Notes: generated by a model from the letters alone, not told the origin. A stretch of 64,000 nt of DNA from Mesorhizobium sp. M1D.F.Ca.ET.043.01.1.1 (GCF_003952385.1 NZ_CP034444.1:248001-312000); one strand, 5' to 3'; shown: positions 8,661 to 17,296, counted from the stretch's first letter. Numbers and translations: made by a program.

Positions 8661-8739
8661 AAGTGATCACTTCTCCACCGCAAAGGTGGTGCAAATGGCC
8701 CGGCGATGCTTCCAACATCGACCGGGCCGCTCTGTTTTT
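8661..8739 (+). ncRNA. Candidate small RNA with intrinsic terminator
   Basis: No gene on this strand ends here, yet there is a strong intrinsic terminator: GGCCCGGCGATG, loop, then CATCGACCGGGCC (12 pairs with one bulged A), followed by GCTCTGTTTTT (8697-8739). Just before it is a perfect 5-bp hairpin CCACC-GCAAA-GGTGG (8675-8689), and before that the palindrome AAGTGATCACTT. With the -35 box at 8626 this would make a transcript of about 75-80 bases. The alternative is a relic terminator of a lost gene. Confidence 0.4.
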
Positions 8740-9061
8740 CCCGACAATTTCGGTAAAACGATCAGTAAGTAGGTATCCGCCTGTCTACTGACAAGTTCCT
8801 GACGGAACTATTTTGCGCTTTTCTAAAGTGCACCGAAATAATCGACTCAAAAAGTCATTTGCACGCACATAATATTGCGCCGCACAATTTGTCCTTGCCT
8901 ATGCTGCCTTGCGACGCTGCCAGTAGCCAGTGAAATCGACTGAGGGTTTCCGCGTCAGGCATTGCCGGCAACGCGTCTGGACCTCTTCACCGTTAGTATT
9001 GCGGCAGTTGTCTCGCGCCACGCGGCTTCCTGCGCATGCCAGATCGCGTCGGACAAGTCGC
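8740..9061. other. A+T-richer intergenic, nothing certain
   Basis: About 320 bases after the candidate small RNA. Between 8750 and 8890 the sequence is clearly richer in A and T than its surroundings. A short minus-strand frame near 8899-9000 contains CRQCLTRKPSVDFTGYW, with a C-x2-C pair, but has no credible start and may be a gene fragment. Confidence 0.35.
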
Positions 9062-10675
9062 TCAGTGCGCGCCGCCGGCTTCAACATGGCCAGGCTTCTT
9101 CAGAAGCAGATTGGCAGCGAGCGCGATCACCAAGGCAACCCCGAGAAGGAAGAAAGTGTCACTGAAAGCCATAACGAAGGCCTGCTGCCTGACTCTCAGT
9201 GCAATCGCGATCACTCCCTTCTGTGCGGCGAGCGCGTGATCGCTGACACCATGGGACAGGAAGTAGGCGGTGAGCTTCTCGATACGCGAACGCGTTGCCT
9301 CTTCGAAAAGTGAGACCGACTGTATGAGCACGTTCGAATGGTACTGCTCGCGCTTGGTCAGGAAGGTCTGCAACAGCGCGATGCCGACGGCGCCGCCTAG
9401 GTTGCGGATCATATTGAACAAAGCCGATGCTGAGCCGGCGTTCTCCTGCTCGATGCCTGATGTGGCGATCGCCGAGAGCGGCGCGAAAACCAGTGCCTGG
9501 CCGATGGCCCGCACGATGTTCGGCCAGAACAATTGGTCGCTGGCATAGCCCGCGGTCATGTGCACATTCATGAAGTTCGAGGCGGCGAAGAGCGCAAAGC
9601 CCGTCACAATCACGAGGCGGACGTCGAAGCGCTGCATCAGGGACGGAACCAGCGGGATCAGCAGCAGCTGCGGCAGCCCGGTCCATGCGAGCACCAAGCC
9701 GATCTGCTCGGCGTTGTAGCCTTGGATGCGCGCGAGATAGACCGGCAAGATGAAGACCGAGCCGTAGAGAGCTGTTCCCAGCAAGAAATTGGCGAGGATA
9801 CCGAAGCCGAAATTGCGACGCACGAGCAGCCTCAGATTGAGCAGCGGATGGCTCGAAGTGAGTTCGATCCAGATGAAGAGCGAGAGCGACACGGCCGCGA
9901 TGATCGCCAGCCGCAAGATGAAAGGGGAGCCAAACCAGTCGTCCTTGTTGCCTTCCTCGAGCACCGTCTGCAGTGCGGCGAGACCGACGGCCATGGTCAC
10001 GATGCCAGGCCAGTCGCCCTTGCTGAGCAAGGCGAGCCGCATCGGCTGGCGGTCGAGCGAGAACCACAGCATGCCGACCATCAGACCGCCGGGGACCAAG
10101 TTGACGTAGAAGATGTACTGCCAGCCCCAGTTTTCGGTGAGATAGCCCCCGATTGTCGGGCCGATCGCTGGCGCGAATGTTGCCGACATTGCAAAGAGCG
10201 CCAGTCCGATCGGCTGCCTGGCCTTAGGCAGTAGTGTGATGACGATGGTGAAGGCCATCGGGATGAGCACGCCGCCTGAGAAGCCCTGGATGGCCCTCAA
10301 GACGATCATCTGCCCGAGGTTGGCGGCGAAGGCACAAGCGACTGAAAAGGCGAGGAACAGTACTGCGTTGGTGATGAGGTAGTTGCGCAGCGAGAAGACC
10401 TGGGACAGCCAACCCGTCAGCGGGATTACGACGATCTCGGCGATGAGATAGGCGGTCGAGATCCAGCCGCCATCGTCAATACCGGCTCCGATGGCGCCCT
10501 GGATGTCGGCCAACGAGGCATTGACGATCTGAATGTTCAACACGGCCATGAAGGCGCCGAGAGTGGAGCCGACCACCGCCACCCAGACCCGCGGCGAGGT
10601 GGTGGCGCCAGCGGTTCCATTCTCGTTGCGGGCGGCTCGAGCAGGGGCTGGAATGGACGATGCGATGCTTGCCAT
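9062..10675 (-). CDS. emrB: MFS drug exporter, DHA2 (EmrB/QacA) family
   Basis: 537-residue proton-driven exporter of the 14-helix DHA2 class. Visible landmarks are the first helix with FMAVLNIQIVNASLADIQ, the motif-A-like loop GWLSQVFSLRNY, motif C APAIGPTIGGYL, and GWQYIFYVNLVPGG between helices 5 and 6. Length and helix number agree with EmrB. The start has TAGGAG upstream. It lies 51 bases downstream of the membrane-fusion gene, and together they form an EmrAB-type pump that reaches the periplasm or, with a TolC-like channel encoded elsewhere, the outside. No regulator gene is adjacent. The cargo is unknown; hydrophobic drugs or plant phenolics are typical. Confidence 0.9.
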   Translation of the reverse strand: MASIASSIPAPARAARNENGTAGATTSPRVWVAVVGSTLGAFMAVLNIQIVNASLADIQGAIGAGIDDGGWISTAYLIAEIVVIPLTGWLSQVFSLRNYLITNAVLFLAFSVACAFAANLGQMIVLRAIQGFSGGVLIPMAFTIVITLLPKARQPIGLALFAMSATFAPAIGPTIGGYLTENWGWQYIFYVNLVPGGLMVGMLWFSLDRQPMRLALLSKGDWPGIVTMAVGLAALQTVLEEGNKDDWFGSPFILRLAIIAAVSLSLFIWIELTSSHPLLNLRLLVRRNFGFGILANFLLGTALYGSVFILPVYLARIQGYNAEQIGLVLAWTGLPQLLLIPLVPSLMQRFDVRLVIVTGFALFAASNFMNVHMTAGYASDQLFWPNIVRAIGQALVFAPLSAIATSGIEQENAGSASALFNMIRNLGGAVGIALLQTFLTKREQYHSNVLIQSVSLFEEATRSRIEKLTAYFLSHGVSDHALAAQKGVIAIALRVRQQAFVMAFSDTFFLLGVALVIALAANLLLKKPGHVEAGGAH

Positions 10676-10726
10676 GGGCTACGACTCCTAAGCGTGCAGG
10701 GAGGCGAACCTAATGCCCGCGGATTC

Positions 10727-12010
10727 CTACTCGGCGCGCTCAGTCGCGGCGCCGGCGTTCCAATCGAGGGATAGTGTTTCAGGCTTGGCGGACCTGCCGT
10801 TTGCGGCAAGCACCGTTGCCCTGGTGTCGATGGTCGGCTCGACGGACATGCCGGCTCTCAGCAGGTCGCCGAGTTGATGGTCGTCGATCGCTATCTTTAC
10901 TGGAATGCGCTGTACGATCTTGGTGAAATTGCCGGTCGCGTTGTCTGGCGGCAGCAGCGCGAATTCGAGACCGCTTGCCGGTGACAGGCTGTCGACGTGA
11001 CCCACAAGCTCGACGCCAGGGAAGCCGTCGACGGTAACATGCACCGGTTGGCCGTCGCGAACGTGTGTGAGTTGCGTCTCCTTAAAGTTGGCGACTACAT
11101 AAACGGCGTTCTGCGGCACTACCGCCATCAGCTGTGTGCCGGCCCCGACATACTGGCCAACCCTAAGCGTACGGGCGCCAACGGTACCTTCGACCGGCGC
11201 AGTGATTGTCGTATAGGAAAGATTGAGCCTCGCCTGCTCGCCTGCGGCCCGCGCACGGTCCACCAGTGCAAGCGCCTTGTCACGTTCGGTGGCGAGTACA
11301 TCAATCTTGATCTCGGCTGCGGCGACCGAGGCCTGATCGCGTACCAAACCGGCGGCGAGCTGGTCCGCCTCGGCGCGGCTGGCCTCGGCTTTCTGGGCTG
11401 TGCCAGTGCCGCTCCTAGCCAACGTGGTGTAACGGTCAGCGTCGACCGTTGCGAACCGCAGCGAGGCCTGGGTCGCAGTGACCGCTGCCTTCGCTTGCTC
11501 GATCAACGCCCGCTGCAGCACGATTTGTGCCTCGAGATTGCGGACAGTCGCCTGGGCGGCCCGCATGTCGGCTTCTGCCTGGTCAAGCGCTGTGCGGAAG
11601 TCCCGGTCATCGATGCGGGCTAGCACCTGCCCCGTCGTGACTTTCTGGTTGTCGCGGACCCGGACTTCGGCGATATAGCCAGAAACCTTTGGTGCGATCG
11701 TCGTCGAATCGGCCTTCAGATAGGCGTCGTCGGTCGATATGAGATATTGGCCCGTCGTCCAATAGTCGTGACCGTAGTAGATGCCGGCAACAATGCCCGC
11801 CAACAGCGCAATGGCGGCAATGGCACGCTTGAAATTCCGGCGCCCCGTCGGCGGTACGAGCTCATTCGAGGACACCGGCGCCAGAAGCGGCAAAGGAGCT
11901 TGCTCTGGCGATAGAAGCTCGCCGCTCGCCGCAGCAGTGGCAATAGCGTGAGGATCGAGAAGGTGCTTCGTCATGGGTGACGCTCGTCTTGCAGTTTTTG
12001 CGATACGCAT
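10727..12010 (-). CDS. emrA: HlyD/EmrA-type membrane fusion protein
   Basis: 427-residue periplasmic adaptor for the adjacent EmrB-type exporter. It has a cytoplasmic N-terminus, one membrane helix (about 63-80, AIAAIALLAGIVAGIYYGHD), the lipoyl half-motif VSGYIAEVRVRDNQKVTTGQVLARIDD (written here as overlapping known pieces: VSGYIAEVRVRDNQ and KVTTGQVLARID), a long alanine-rich coiled coil (about 145-260), and the returning lipoyl/beta-barrel part (ITAPVEGTVGARTLRVGQYV). The start may be the ATG at 12010 or the one at 11974 (MTKHLLDPHAIA); neither has a strong ribosome site. Gene order A then B is as in known emrAB operons. Confidence 0.9.
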   Translation of the reverse strand: MRIAKTARRASPMTKHLLDPHAIATAAASGELLSPEQAPLPLLAPVSSNELVPPTGRRNFKRAIAAIALLAGIVAGIYYGHDYWTTGQYLISTDDAYLKADSTTIAPKVSGYIAEVRVRDNQKVTTGQVLARIDDRDFRTALDQAEADMRAAQATVRNLEAQIVLQRALIEQAKAAVTATQASLRFATVDADRYTTLARSGTGTAQKAEASRAEADQLAAGLVRDQASVAAAEIKIDVLATERDKALALVDRARAAGEQARLNLSYTTITAPVEGTVGARTLRVGQYVGAGTQLMAVVPQNAVYVVANFKETQLTHVRDGQPVHVTVDGFPGVELVGHVDSLSPASGLEFALLPPDNATGNFTKIVQRIPVKIAIDDHQLGDLLRAGMSVEPTIDTRATVLAANGRSAKPETLSLDWNAGAATERAE

Positions 12011-13071
12011 TTTGCGTCGCCCCTACCCGCGCAGCCTCCGCAAGCAGGCCCTGGGAAGACCATGTGGTGGAGCTCAGCCCGGCAGCGTGGATCGAAGGAC
12101 GTCCTGAGCCGATCGCACGAGTTGCGCCATGTGAGATCAGGTTCGCATGCCGCAATTTCCCCTCCGCACGGCGCATCCCTCGGTGCGACGGGAATGTGGT
12201 AATGGAGCGCGGCGAGCTCTGTTCGAACCGGGATGGTCCGTCCTGGCGCTCCCTCCCCTGCCATCCGCAGAAATTCCGACCGCAATCCATCGCCGCGCGG
12301 AGCAGCAATTCGATGCAATGCCTGCAGCAAAGGCAGCATAAGAGAAACTCCTTTAGATCGGCGGTTATGCGTTGTGTGCCTGATCCGATATCAGGCTGAG
12401 CGCCAAGGACCGGTCATCACCGCGTCAGCGGCCTCCGCAAGAAGATCGCTTCCGAAAAGTCGCACCTGATGGCTAAGAAGACTACGGTGCCAGACAGATA
12501 GGCTTGCCTATCCCATCGTATCGCGGATCTAGAATTTGTGTTTCCGCTTGACCGTTGCCGGTTGCGAACGGCGGTACACGAATGTCCCTGGCTACTAGAA
12601 TTTCTACAACCTGCAGCGAGCCGCACTTGCCATTTAGCCAGCCTGCCTAAGTCGTTCACCCAGGAAGCATAGACCGGGGTATGGCACGCACGCCCCCCAT
12701 GGCCGAGGTCCTCGCAACGAAAGGCAACAGCCCGCCCATGTACTGCTGTTGCCGAACGGCGGTTGTCGCCGATCCCCGCGTGTTTAGGGCGGCGGCAGGC
12801 GTTCCAGAGAGGGATGAGCAACTTCGTTTGGACAGCAATATCCTGGCGCGACCATTGCATCCAAGAGCTTGAGGTCGAGCCCACTTCGGACGAATGATGG
12901 CGAGTACTTCACCCCGCCACCATTCAGGCGGCTCAGACAGGAATCGGACCTGACTGGGAAGATCGCGAGCCGCCGACGGCTTTCAATTCACTCTGCACAC
13001 GACCCTATCGTGGGGGGTTGCGCAAGAGCGGCAGCACCCGTTTCGATTCGACCATAATGGCGCGCCGCGTG
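12011..13071. other. About 1 kb without a recognisable gene
   Basis: Between the emrA start and the frameshifted kinase. Frames of up to 155 codons exist on both strands but translate to arginine/serine-rich sequence with no domain, signal or ribosome site that I can defend. The emrAB promoter must lie near 12011-12200. It may contain decayed genes. Confidence 0.4.
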
Positions 13072-13947
13072 TCACGCGTGTAGTGCGGTTCCGGCCTGTT
13101 GCTCGGTGCCACGAAATCTCGAAGCGCCGCCAAGCGTTTTGCGAAGAAAGCAGAAACTTGCATCGTTGCATTCCTTCCTGGTTGTTGAATTCAGTTGCTC
13201 GTATCCGCGGAAATGGCCGGCAGCCATAGATCGATGGCAGGCAGTGCCATGTCCGAGGGCACTGATGATCGAGAGTCCGCCGCTCAAACTCTCCACGATG
13301 CGCCTGACGATCGCGAGGCCAAGGCCGCTTCCGCTCGCCTTTGTGGAGAAAGTCTCCCGACCCGCCGTTTTGAGCGTCCTGTCATCCATCCCGACACCGC
13401 TGTCGCAGACGGATAGCCGGATCATCCGTTGTGGCCGAGCCGCTTTGCTCGAAGGTGGAAACTCCAAAGCGGTGGCCAGGGAGATTTCGCCGCCATCGGG
13501 CATCGCATCGCGTGCGTTCAGGACCAGATTGAGAAGTGCTTGTTCGACGAACTCCCGGTCAATGAAGGCCAGTGGAAGGTTGCCCGCGACGTGAAGCGTC
13601 AGCCTAATGTCTGGTGCGAGGATATTCGCAAGCACGAGTTGGAACTGCTCGAGCAGCTGGCGAATATCCGTCGGCTCTGGCCGTGGAGGGCACGCATTCG
13701 CAAATTCAAGAAGTTGCCGGGCAACGACTTTCGCGCGAAACGCGCAGTAGATCGCAGCGTCGATCTTTCCAAGTTCTCTCGACGTGCCGGCGCGGCGCCG
13801 CTGCAGGTCTTCCAGGGCAATCACGACCGGCGTCAGCAGGTTGTTGAAATCATGAACGATCGATGACAACAGGGCGGGGTCCATGTACGGAGGAACCGAC
13901 CCATCTGGACCGCTGCGACTGAATTGCGAAGACGTATATTCCCGCAT
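13072..13947 (-). CDS. Histidine kinase-like protein, frameshifted near its C-terminus
   Basis: Starts at the ATG at 13945-13947 with GGAG upstream; the open frame further upstream is not protein-like. There is no sensor domain. The order is an H-box region SIVHDFNNLLTPVV (His near 32, HDFNN type as in NtrB-like and hybrid kinases), then N box NLVLNARDAMPDGG, G1 CDSGVGMDD and G2 SGSGLGLAIVRRIVES. The normal ending should follow GHGT. Here the frame runs into 55 unrelated residues, while removing one base near 13236-13242 restores AIDLWLPAISADTSN and a stop at 13191-13193. So the gene has a one-base insertion (real, or an error in the sequence), and the intact product would be about 251 residues. 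No response regulator is adjacent. Confidence 0.7.
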   Translation of the reverse strand: MREYTSSQFSRSGPDGSVPPYMDPALLSSIVHDFNNLLTPVVIALEDLQRRRAGTSRELGKIDAAIYCAFRAKVVARQLLEFANACPPRPEPTDIRQLLEQFQLVLANILAPDIRLTLHVAGNLPLAFIDREFVEQALLNLVLNARDAMPDGGEISLATALEFPPSSKAARPQRMIRLSVCDSGVGMDDRTLKTAGRETFSTKASGSGLGLAIVRRIVESLSGGLSIISALGHGTACHRSMAAGHFRGYEQLNSTTRKECNDASFCFLRKTLGGASRFRGTEQQAGTALHA

Positions 13948-14474
13948 GGTTGGCTCCATGAAACCGTTCTGGACTGCTCGAACGGCGACCGAGCTAACAA
14001 CAGAGCAAGTCCGGCGCGCTATTGTGCCGACGTATGAAACGGCCACCCTTTCGGACACAGCCACTGATCGGAATCGACAACAGAGACGTCTGTTAGGGTT
14101 GGACGACGCCATCCTCTGGACGGACAGCCAGGCTAGACTGCCAACGAGTCGGGGAGCCCCTGCCGCGCAGCACGCCGTGGTCAGGGAAAGCTGTTCGCTG
14201 CCGGCAACCGCAGCAGACGTTGCCGTGGTTCGACTATCGGCCAAGAGCTTATCAGGCCGCCTCGGCCTTTAGAGAGGAGACAGCGCCCGCGGCGCGGAAA
14301 AGGCGTATTGGTCCGAACGGCGGCGAGTCCGGTTTCAAGGAATGCAACGACCTCCCGGAGCGACTTACATGAGGCGCAAAGCTGCCCAAACTCAACAAAA
14401 CTGCTGGATACCGCCGCTCAGCCCTCCCTCACGCTCATTTCCAGGGTATCTTAGCGCACTCTTTAGGCTAAATT
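13948..14474. other. Intergenic, nothing recognised
   Basis: About 530 bases upstream of the kinase-like gene and downstream of the helix-turn-helix gene. It contains long minus- and plus-strand frames without domains. It should carry the promoter of the kinase-like gene. Confidence 0.4.
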
Positions 14475-15437
14475 TTAGGCTTGAAAACTCTCGTCAGACT
14501 GGCTGGATGCCGCGCTCTGCCGCCCCGCTTTTGGTTTGAGGCCGGAAGGACCCGTTGTCGTCATTGGCGCTGGCTCCTCTGGAGCACTAGCATCACCACC
14601 GAACAGCTCTGGATAGAGGTCTGGACGGGAAAGCTGAAAGCGGGAGGGGCGAATACGTGATGCCGGAGCCGGCTTCGGTATTGATCTCGGCGCCGCCACG
14701 AGTTTGGTTGGTTCGGGGAGCGCCTTCCACTTTTGCTCTCGAAGGTACGCCGCGAAGCTGCAGATCATCTTCCGACCAACAGCCTTGTTGGCCTGAACGA
14801 ACCGGTCGATCTCACGGCCGGCCTCCAAGCGGTCCTCGCGTGCCAAGGTCTGCCAAGCCACCAGCGCATCCTCCCGGCTGTCGGCGAATCCTGAGGGCCA
14901 AGTGTGGCGAGCACGTTCGAATTCATTCCCATCCTCGTCGCGTAGGCGCTCTCTCTCGATTGATGGTTGTTCTGACGAGTCGGGTTGCACCGATGCGACC
15001 CGTGTAGTCGCACCTGTGCGACCCGTCGCGCCGGTGCAACCCGTCGCACTTGTACGACCCGTTGCAGTCCTATTTCGACGCCGTTCTTCAGCCTTTTCGA
15101 ACTCTGGTAACTTCGGAAAAGTATCCAGCCGCGCGACGTTCATTTGGTAGCGCCTAGTCATGCCAGGAGCGCCGCCCTTATCGTTACCGACAACTCGAAA
15201 CCACCAGTTGCCTGCCGCTTCATCTTCCGGTTTAGCGGGCATGAGTCGGTGTAGAATGCGTTGCGCCTGCGATCGGCTGACACGCATGGCCTCCGCTAAA
15301 AGCGCAATCGAAGGGTAGAGGCTGTCGCCGTCGTCATTGCACCAATTGGCCATTATGAGCATGCACGTGAATTCGCTACCACCCACTGGCGCGCGCTGGA
15401 TCACCTTCGTCATCACTTCGATGCTCACGCGCACCAC
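14475..15437 (-). CDS. Helix-turn-helix protein, phage/plasmid replication-like
   Basis: 320-residue protein. Residues 10-90 look like a winged-helix domain of the HTH_36 type seen in replication or phage proteins: FTCMLIMANWCNDDG, then SLYPSIALLAEAMRVSRSQA. Residues 130-150 are a low-complexity Thr/Gly/Ala-rich run coded by degenerate 18-base tandem repeats. A helical region with WPSGFADSREDALVAWQTLA follows, and the C-terminus is proline/serine-rich and probably disordered. The start is taken as the GTG at 15437, with GAGGCG upstream; an internal ATG at 15413 is the alternative. A 71-codon frame overlaps its start. It may initiate or regulate replication of a mobile element; no integrase or partition gene is nearby. 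Confidence 0.65.
   Translation of the reverse strand: MVRVSIEVMTKVIQRAPVGGSEFTCMLIMANWCNDDGDSLYPSIALLAEAMRVSRSQAQRILHRLMPAKPEDEAAGNWWFRVVGNDKGGAPGMTRRYQMNVARLDTFPKLPEFEKAEERRRNRTATGRTSATGCTGATGRTGATTRVASVQPDSSEQPSIERERLRDEDGNEFERARHTWPSGFADSREDALVAWQTLAREDRLEAGREIDRFVQANKAVGRKMICSFAAYLREQKWKALPEPTKLVAAPRSIPKPAPASRIRPSRFQLSRPDLYPELFGGDASAPEEPAPMTTTGPSGLKPKAGRQSAASSQSDESFQA
14993..15069. repeat. Degenerate 18-base tandem repeat inside the HTH gene
   Basis: Three adjoining units at 15016-15033, 15034-15051 and 15052-15069 share the pattern GTGCGACCCGTCGCNNNN, and a related but shifted copy begins at 14993. Each unit encodes six residues of the TGRTGA type in the minus-strand gene. Confidence 0.6.
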
Positions 15438-15640
15438 CCGTTCGCCTCGCGGGTGGCTGCAAACGCTTCATGCGGCGTCAGGTCGAAGCGGCTCCCAAGG
15501 GGCTGAATACAGAGCGGTTCGCATGTCTCAAGTTGAGCTGTTGCGCTCCGAGCTGCAGCTTCGTTGATCGAGGTCCCCTCATTGGGGCAAGCGCCAGCTG
15601 GCTCGGTCGGAAACCCGACGATAACCCTTTGAATTTGCAT
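15425..15640 (-). CDS. Possible small protein overlapping the HTH gene
   Basis: 71-codon frame ending EAFAATREANGWCA, whose TGA lies 10 to 12 bases inside the GTG-initiated HTH gene. This arrangement would give translational coupling. There is no known domain and no strong ribosome site at its ATG. It could be the beginning of the HTH transcript unit or a chance frame. Confidence 0.3.
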   Translation of the reverse strand: MQIQRVIVGFPTEPAGACPNEGTSINEAAARSATAQLETCEPLCIQPLGSRFDLTPHEAFAATREANGWCA

Positions 15641-15693
15641 GTGGCCGTTTTCCCGAAGTCGGGAAAAATCGGCTTTGTAATCAACGCTTCATT

Positions 15694-15742
15694 GGGGACT
15701 CTGACTCCGTTAGTCCTGGTTCGAATCCAGGTTCCCCAGCCA
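15694..15742 (+). tRNA. 3' fragment of tRNA-Gln(CTG): probable attachment-site scar
   Basis: The stretch has a perfect T arm (CCTGG-TTCGAAT-CCAGG), a 3' acceptor strand TTCCCCAG and encoded CCA, and before them the anticodon loop CTCTGAC with its 3' stem TCCGT. This matches the 3' part of bacterial tRNA-Gln. The 5' part is missing: upstream there is no TGGGGAA acceptor strand, no D arm and no pairing 5' anticodon stem. Such 3' fragments are typical attR scars left when an integrase inserts an element into a tRNA gene. With this orientation the element would lie to the left and the old chromosome to the right. Confidence 0.6.
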
Positions 15743-15862
15743 CTCAATTAAGCCTGCAAAAGCAAGCATTTACGCGATACGTGCAGGGAGCGCGATGTGC
15801 CGCTGACGCCGATAGCGATCAACGCCTTGAAAGAGCCCTTGCCATAGCGAACGGTCCAGACG

Positions 15863-16045
15863 TCACGGTAGCGCGTGCAGCAGCTCAACCTGAGCAATCG
15901 AAACAGGAGAGCCGAACTCCACGCTCTCGCTCACCTTTTCAGCGGCAGCGCGGAACTCGGCCGCAGCCTTGGACGGATCGAAGGTCGGCAAGGCGGTGCC
16001 TGTAATGGTGTCAGGGGTTTTTTCAGCGGTGGACATAGTTTCCAT
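15863..16045 (-). CDS. Short phasin-like N-terminus, probably truncated
   Basis: 60-residue frame METMSTAEKTPDTITG followed by FDPSKAAAEFRAAAEKVSES. This resembles the first third of phasin-type granule-associated proteins (F-x2-SK-A-x-FR-x-AEK), which are usually over 100 residues of helix. Here the helix breaks off and the frame stops. A different frame just beyond the stop reads RDVWTVRYGKGSFKALIAIG, which looks coding, so the gene may be fused to or interrupted by other DNA. The ribosome site GAAGGA fits an ATG at 16036 or 16045. It sits 120 bases from the tRNA scar. Confidence 0.4.
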   Translation of the reverse strand: METMSTAEKTPDTITGTALPTFDPSKAAAEFRAAAEKVSESVEFGSPVSIAQVELLHALP

Positions 16046-16186
16046 CCTTCAGTGGACACCCCAAAAACGCCTCGCTGACAGCGTGCTCGATAAATCCGTC
16101 CGCCGGACGTGAAGGGTTCTCACCGCAACAGACTCCATTATCAGGTATAGTCCCTAAGCGATCGCCGACGGCGGAGGAAAGAGCAA

Positions 16187-16441
16187 ATGTCCGCGGATGC
16201 GGCACCGAGAAAGGTGGATGCCGAATATGCGATTGAATACCTCCAGGAACATCCGGAGGCCGGGCTTTGCTGCGAGGATCGGCGCTGGTGGATTACGCCG
16301 AACGCCAACCAGACCGATCAGCAGGTCCTGCTTCTTGATGTAGTCGAGGCTGAGCGGCTCAAAGATGATCCTCGCCTTCGACTGTTGTCCGGGACTGCTC
16401 ATGCGGGCCGGTCGGTCTGGGTCGTTCGGAGAATGACTTAA
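16187..16441 (+). CDS. Small hypothetical protein
   Basis: 84-residue soluble protein. It is acidic and helical at first (VDAEYAIEYLQEHPEAGLCC), then contains EDRRWWITPNANQ, and ends in a mixed region with GRSVWVVRRM. The ribosome site GGAGG, nine bases before the ATG, is strong and decides the start. No domain is recognised. It stands alone between the phasin-like fragment and the CBS gene. Confidence 0.6.
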   Translation: MSADAAPRKVDAEYAIEYLQEHPEAGLCCEDRRWWITPNANQTDQQVLLLDVVEAERLKDDPRLRLLSGTAHAGRSVWVVRRMT

Positions 16442-16876
16442 CGGTGTGCATCCGCTAACACCCTGAGCGCCAGACTGTGCGTAGACAAGGCGGCTGCACG
16501 CGGCCGCGCCGTCTCCATCCGTGAACCTGCCACTTCGCTGAAGCCATTCGGCCGGTTATCCCGTCCATCCGGCGATCCGGTATCATAAGCCTTCGAAGCA
16601 TCGCCATGGCGCTGAACCAACGCCGCGTCCGTACCACTCGGGCCACTGGCAGGTGTCGAATGTGAGGAACTTTTCTAACCCGAGACATGGGGTCGGGGGC
16701 GCCGATGGAATAGCGGCTGGACCGTTCGAAGAGAAAGGCGATCGATACGCACTCAATGTACTCGTCGATGCTCCACCGGCTCTGTGTCGGCGTGCGTCCT
16801 CATGTTTCCAGAAAATCCAGTCCGAGGTAACATGAGACAGAGGGACATGCACCAACCTCAGAAAGGGAGGTCAGTC

Positions 16877-17296
16877 ATGAAAGTCAAAGACGCGATGCAC
16901 AAAGGTGTCGACTGGGTCAGCCCCGAAACCACCGTCACCGAACTGGCGAAATTGATGCTAGCCGAGGACATCGGTTCGATTCCCATCGGAGAGAACGACC
17001 GGCTGATCGGAATGGTGACCGACCGCGACATTGTTTGCAAAGGACTGGCGGAGGATGGTTTCGACAGCCGCACAGCGACGGCGCGCGATGTCATGACGAC
17101 CGGCATTCACTGCTGCCGCGAAGACGACGATCTGGCCAAGGCCATGCGGCACATGGAGGAACTGAAAATCCGCAGGTTGCCGGTGATCAACAAGAGTATG
17201 CGGATGGTAGGCATCCTCAGCGTCGGCGACGTCGGTCAGTCGGCGCCCAGGGAACTTGTGTCCGAATACGTCAAGAGCGTTTCCGCCCACCACTGA
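16877..17296 (+). CDS. Two-CBS-domain protein
   Basis: 139-residue protein made of a tandem CBS pair (Bateman module): first CBS about 1-58 (MKVKDAMHKGVDWVSPE, then GSIPIGENDRLIGMVTDRDI), second about 75-132 (ARDVMTTGIHCCREDDDL, then RRLPVINKSMRMVGILSVGD). CBS pairs bind adenine nucleotides such as AMP, ATP or NAD(H). Stand-alone proteins like this are common in rhizobia and often belong to stress responses. The start is fixed by GGGAGG six bases before the ATG; the frame further upstream is not protein-like. A hairpin follows the stop at once. Confidence 0.9.
   Translation: MKVKDAMHKGVDWVSPETTVTELAKLMLAEDIGSIPIGENDRLIGMVTDRDIVCKGLAEDGFDSRTATARDVMTTGIHCCREDDDLAKAMRHMEELKIRRLPVINKSMRMVGILSVGDVGQSAPRELVSEYVKSVSAHH

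Noticed and set aside
13960..14244. N-terminal extension of the frameshifted kinase (95 residues)
   Set aside because: Serine/arginine/cysteine-rich with no predicted domain, and a good ribosome site exists for the ATG at 13947.
15478..15747. 90-codon minus-strand frame beginning MSGWGTWIRTRTNG
   Set aside because: This peptide is the translation of the antisense of a tRNA T arm, a common false gene.
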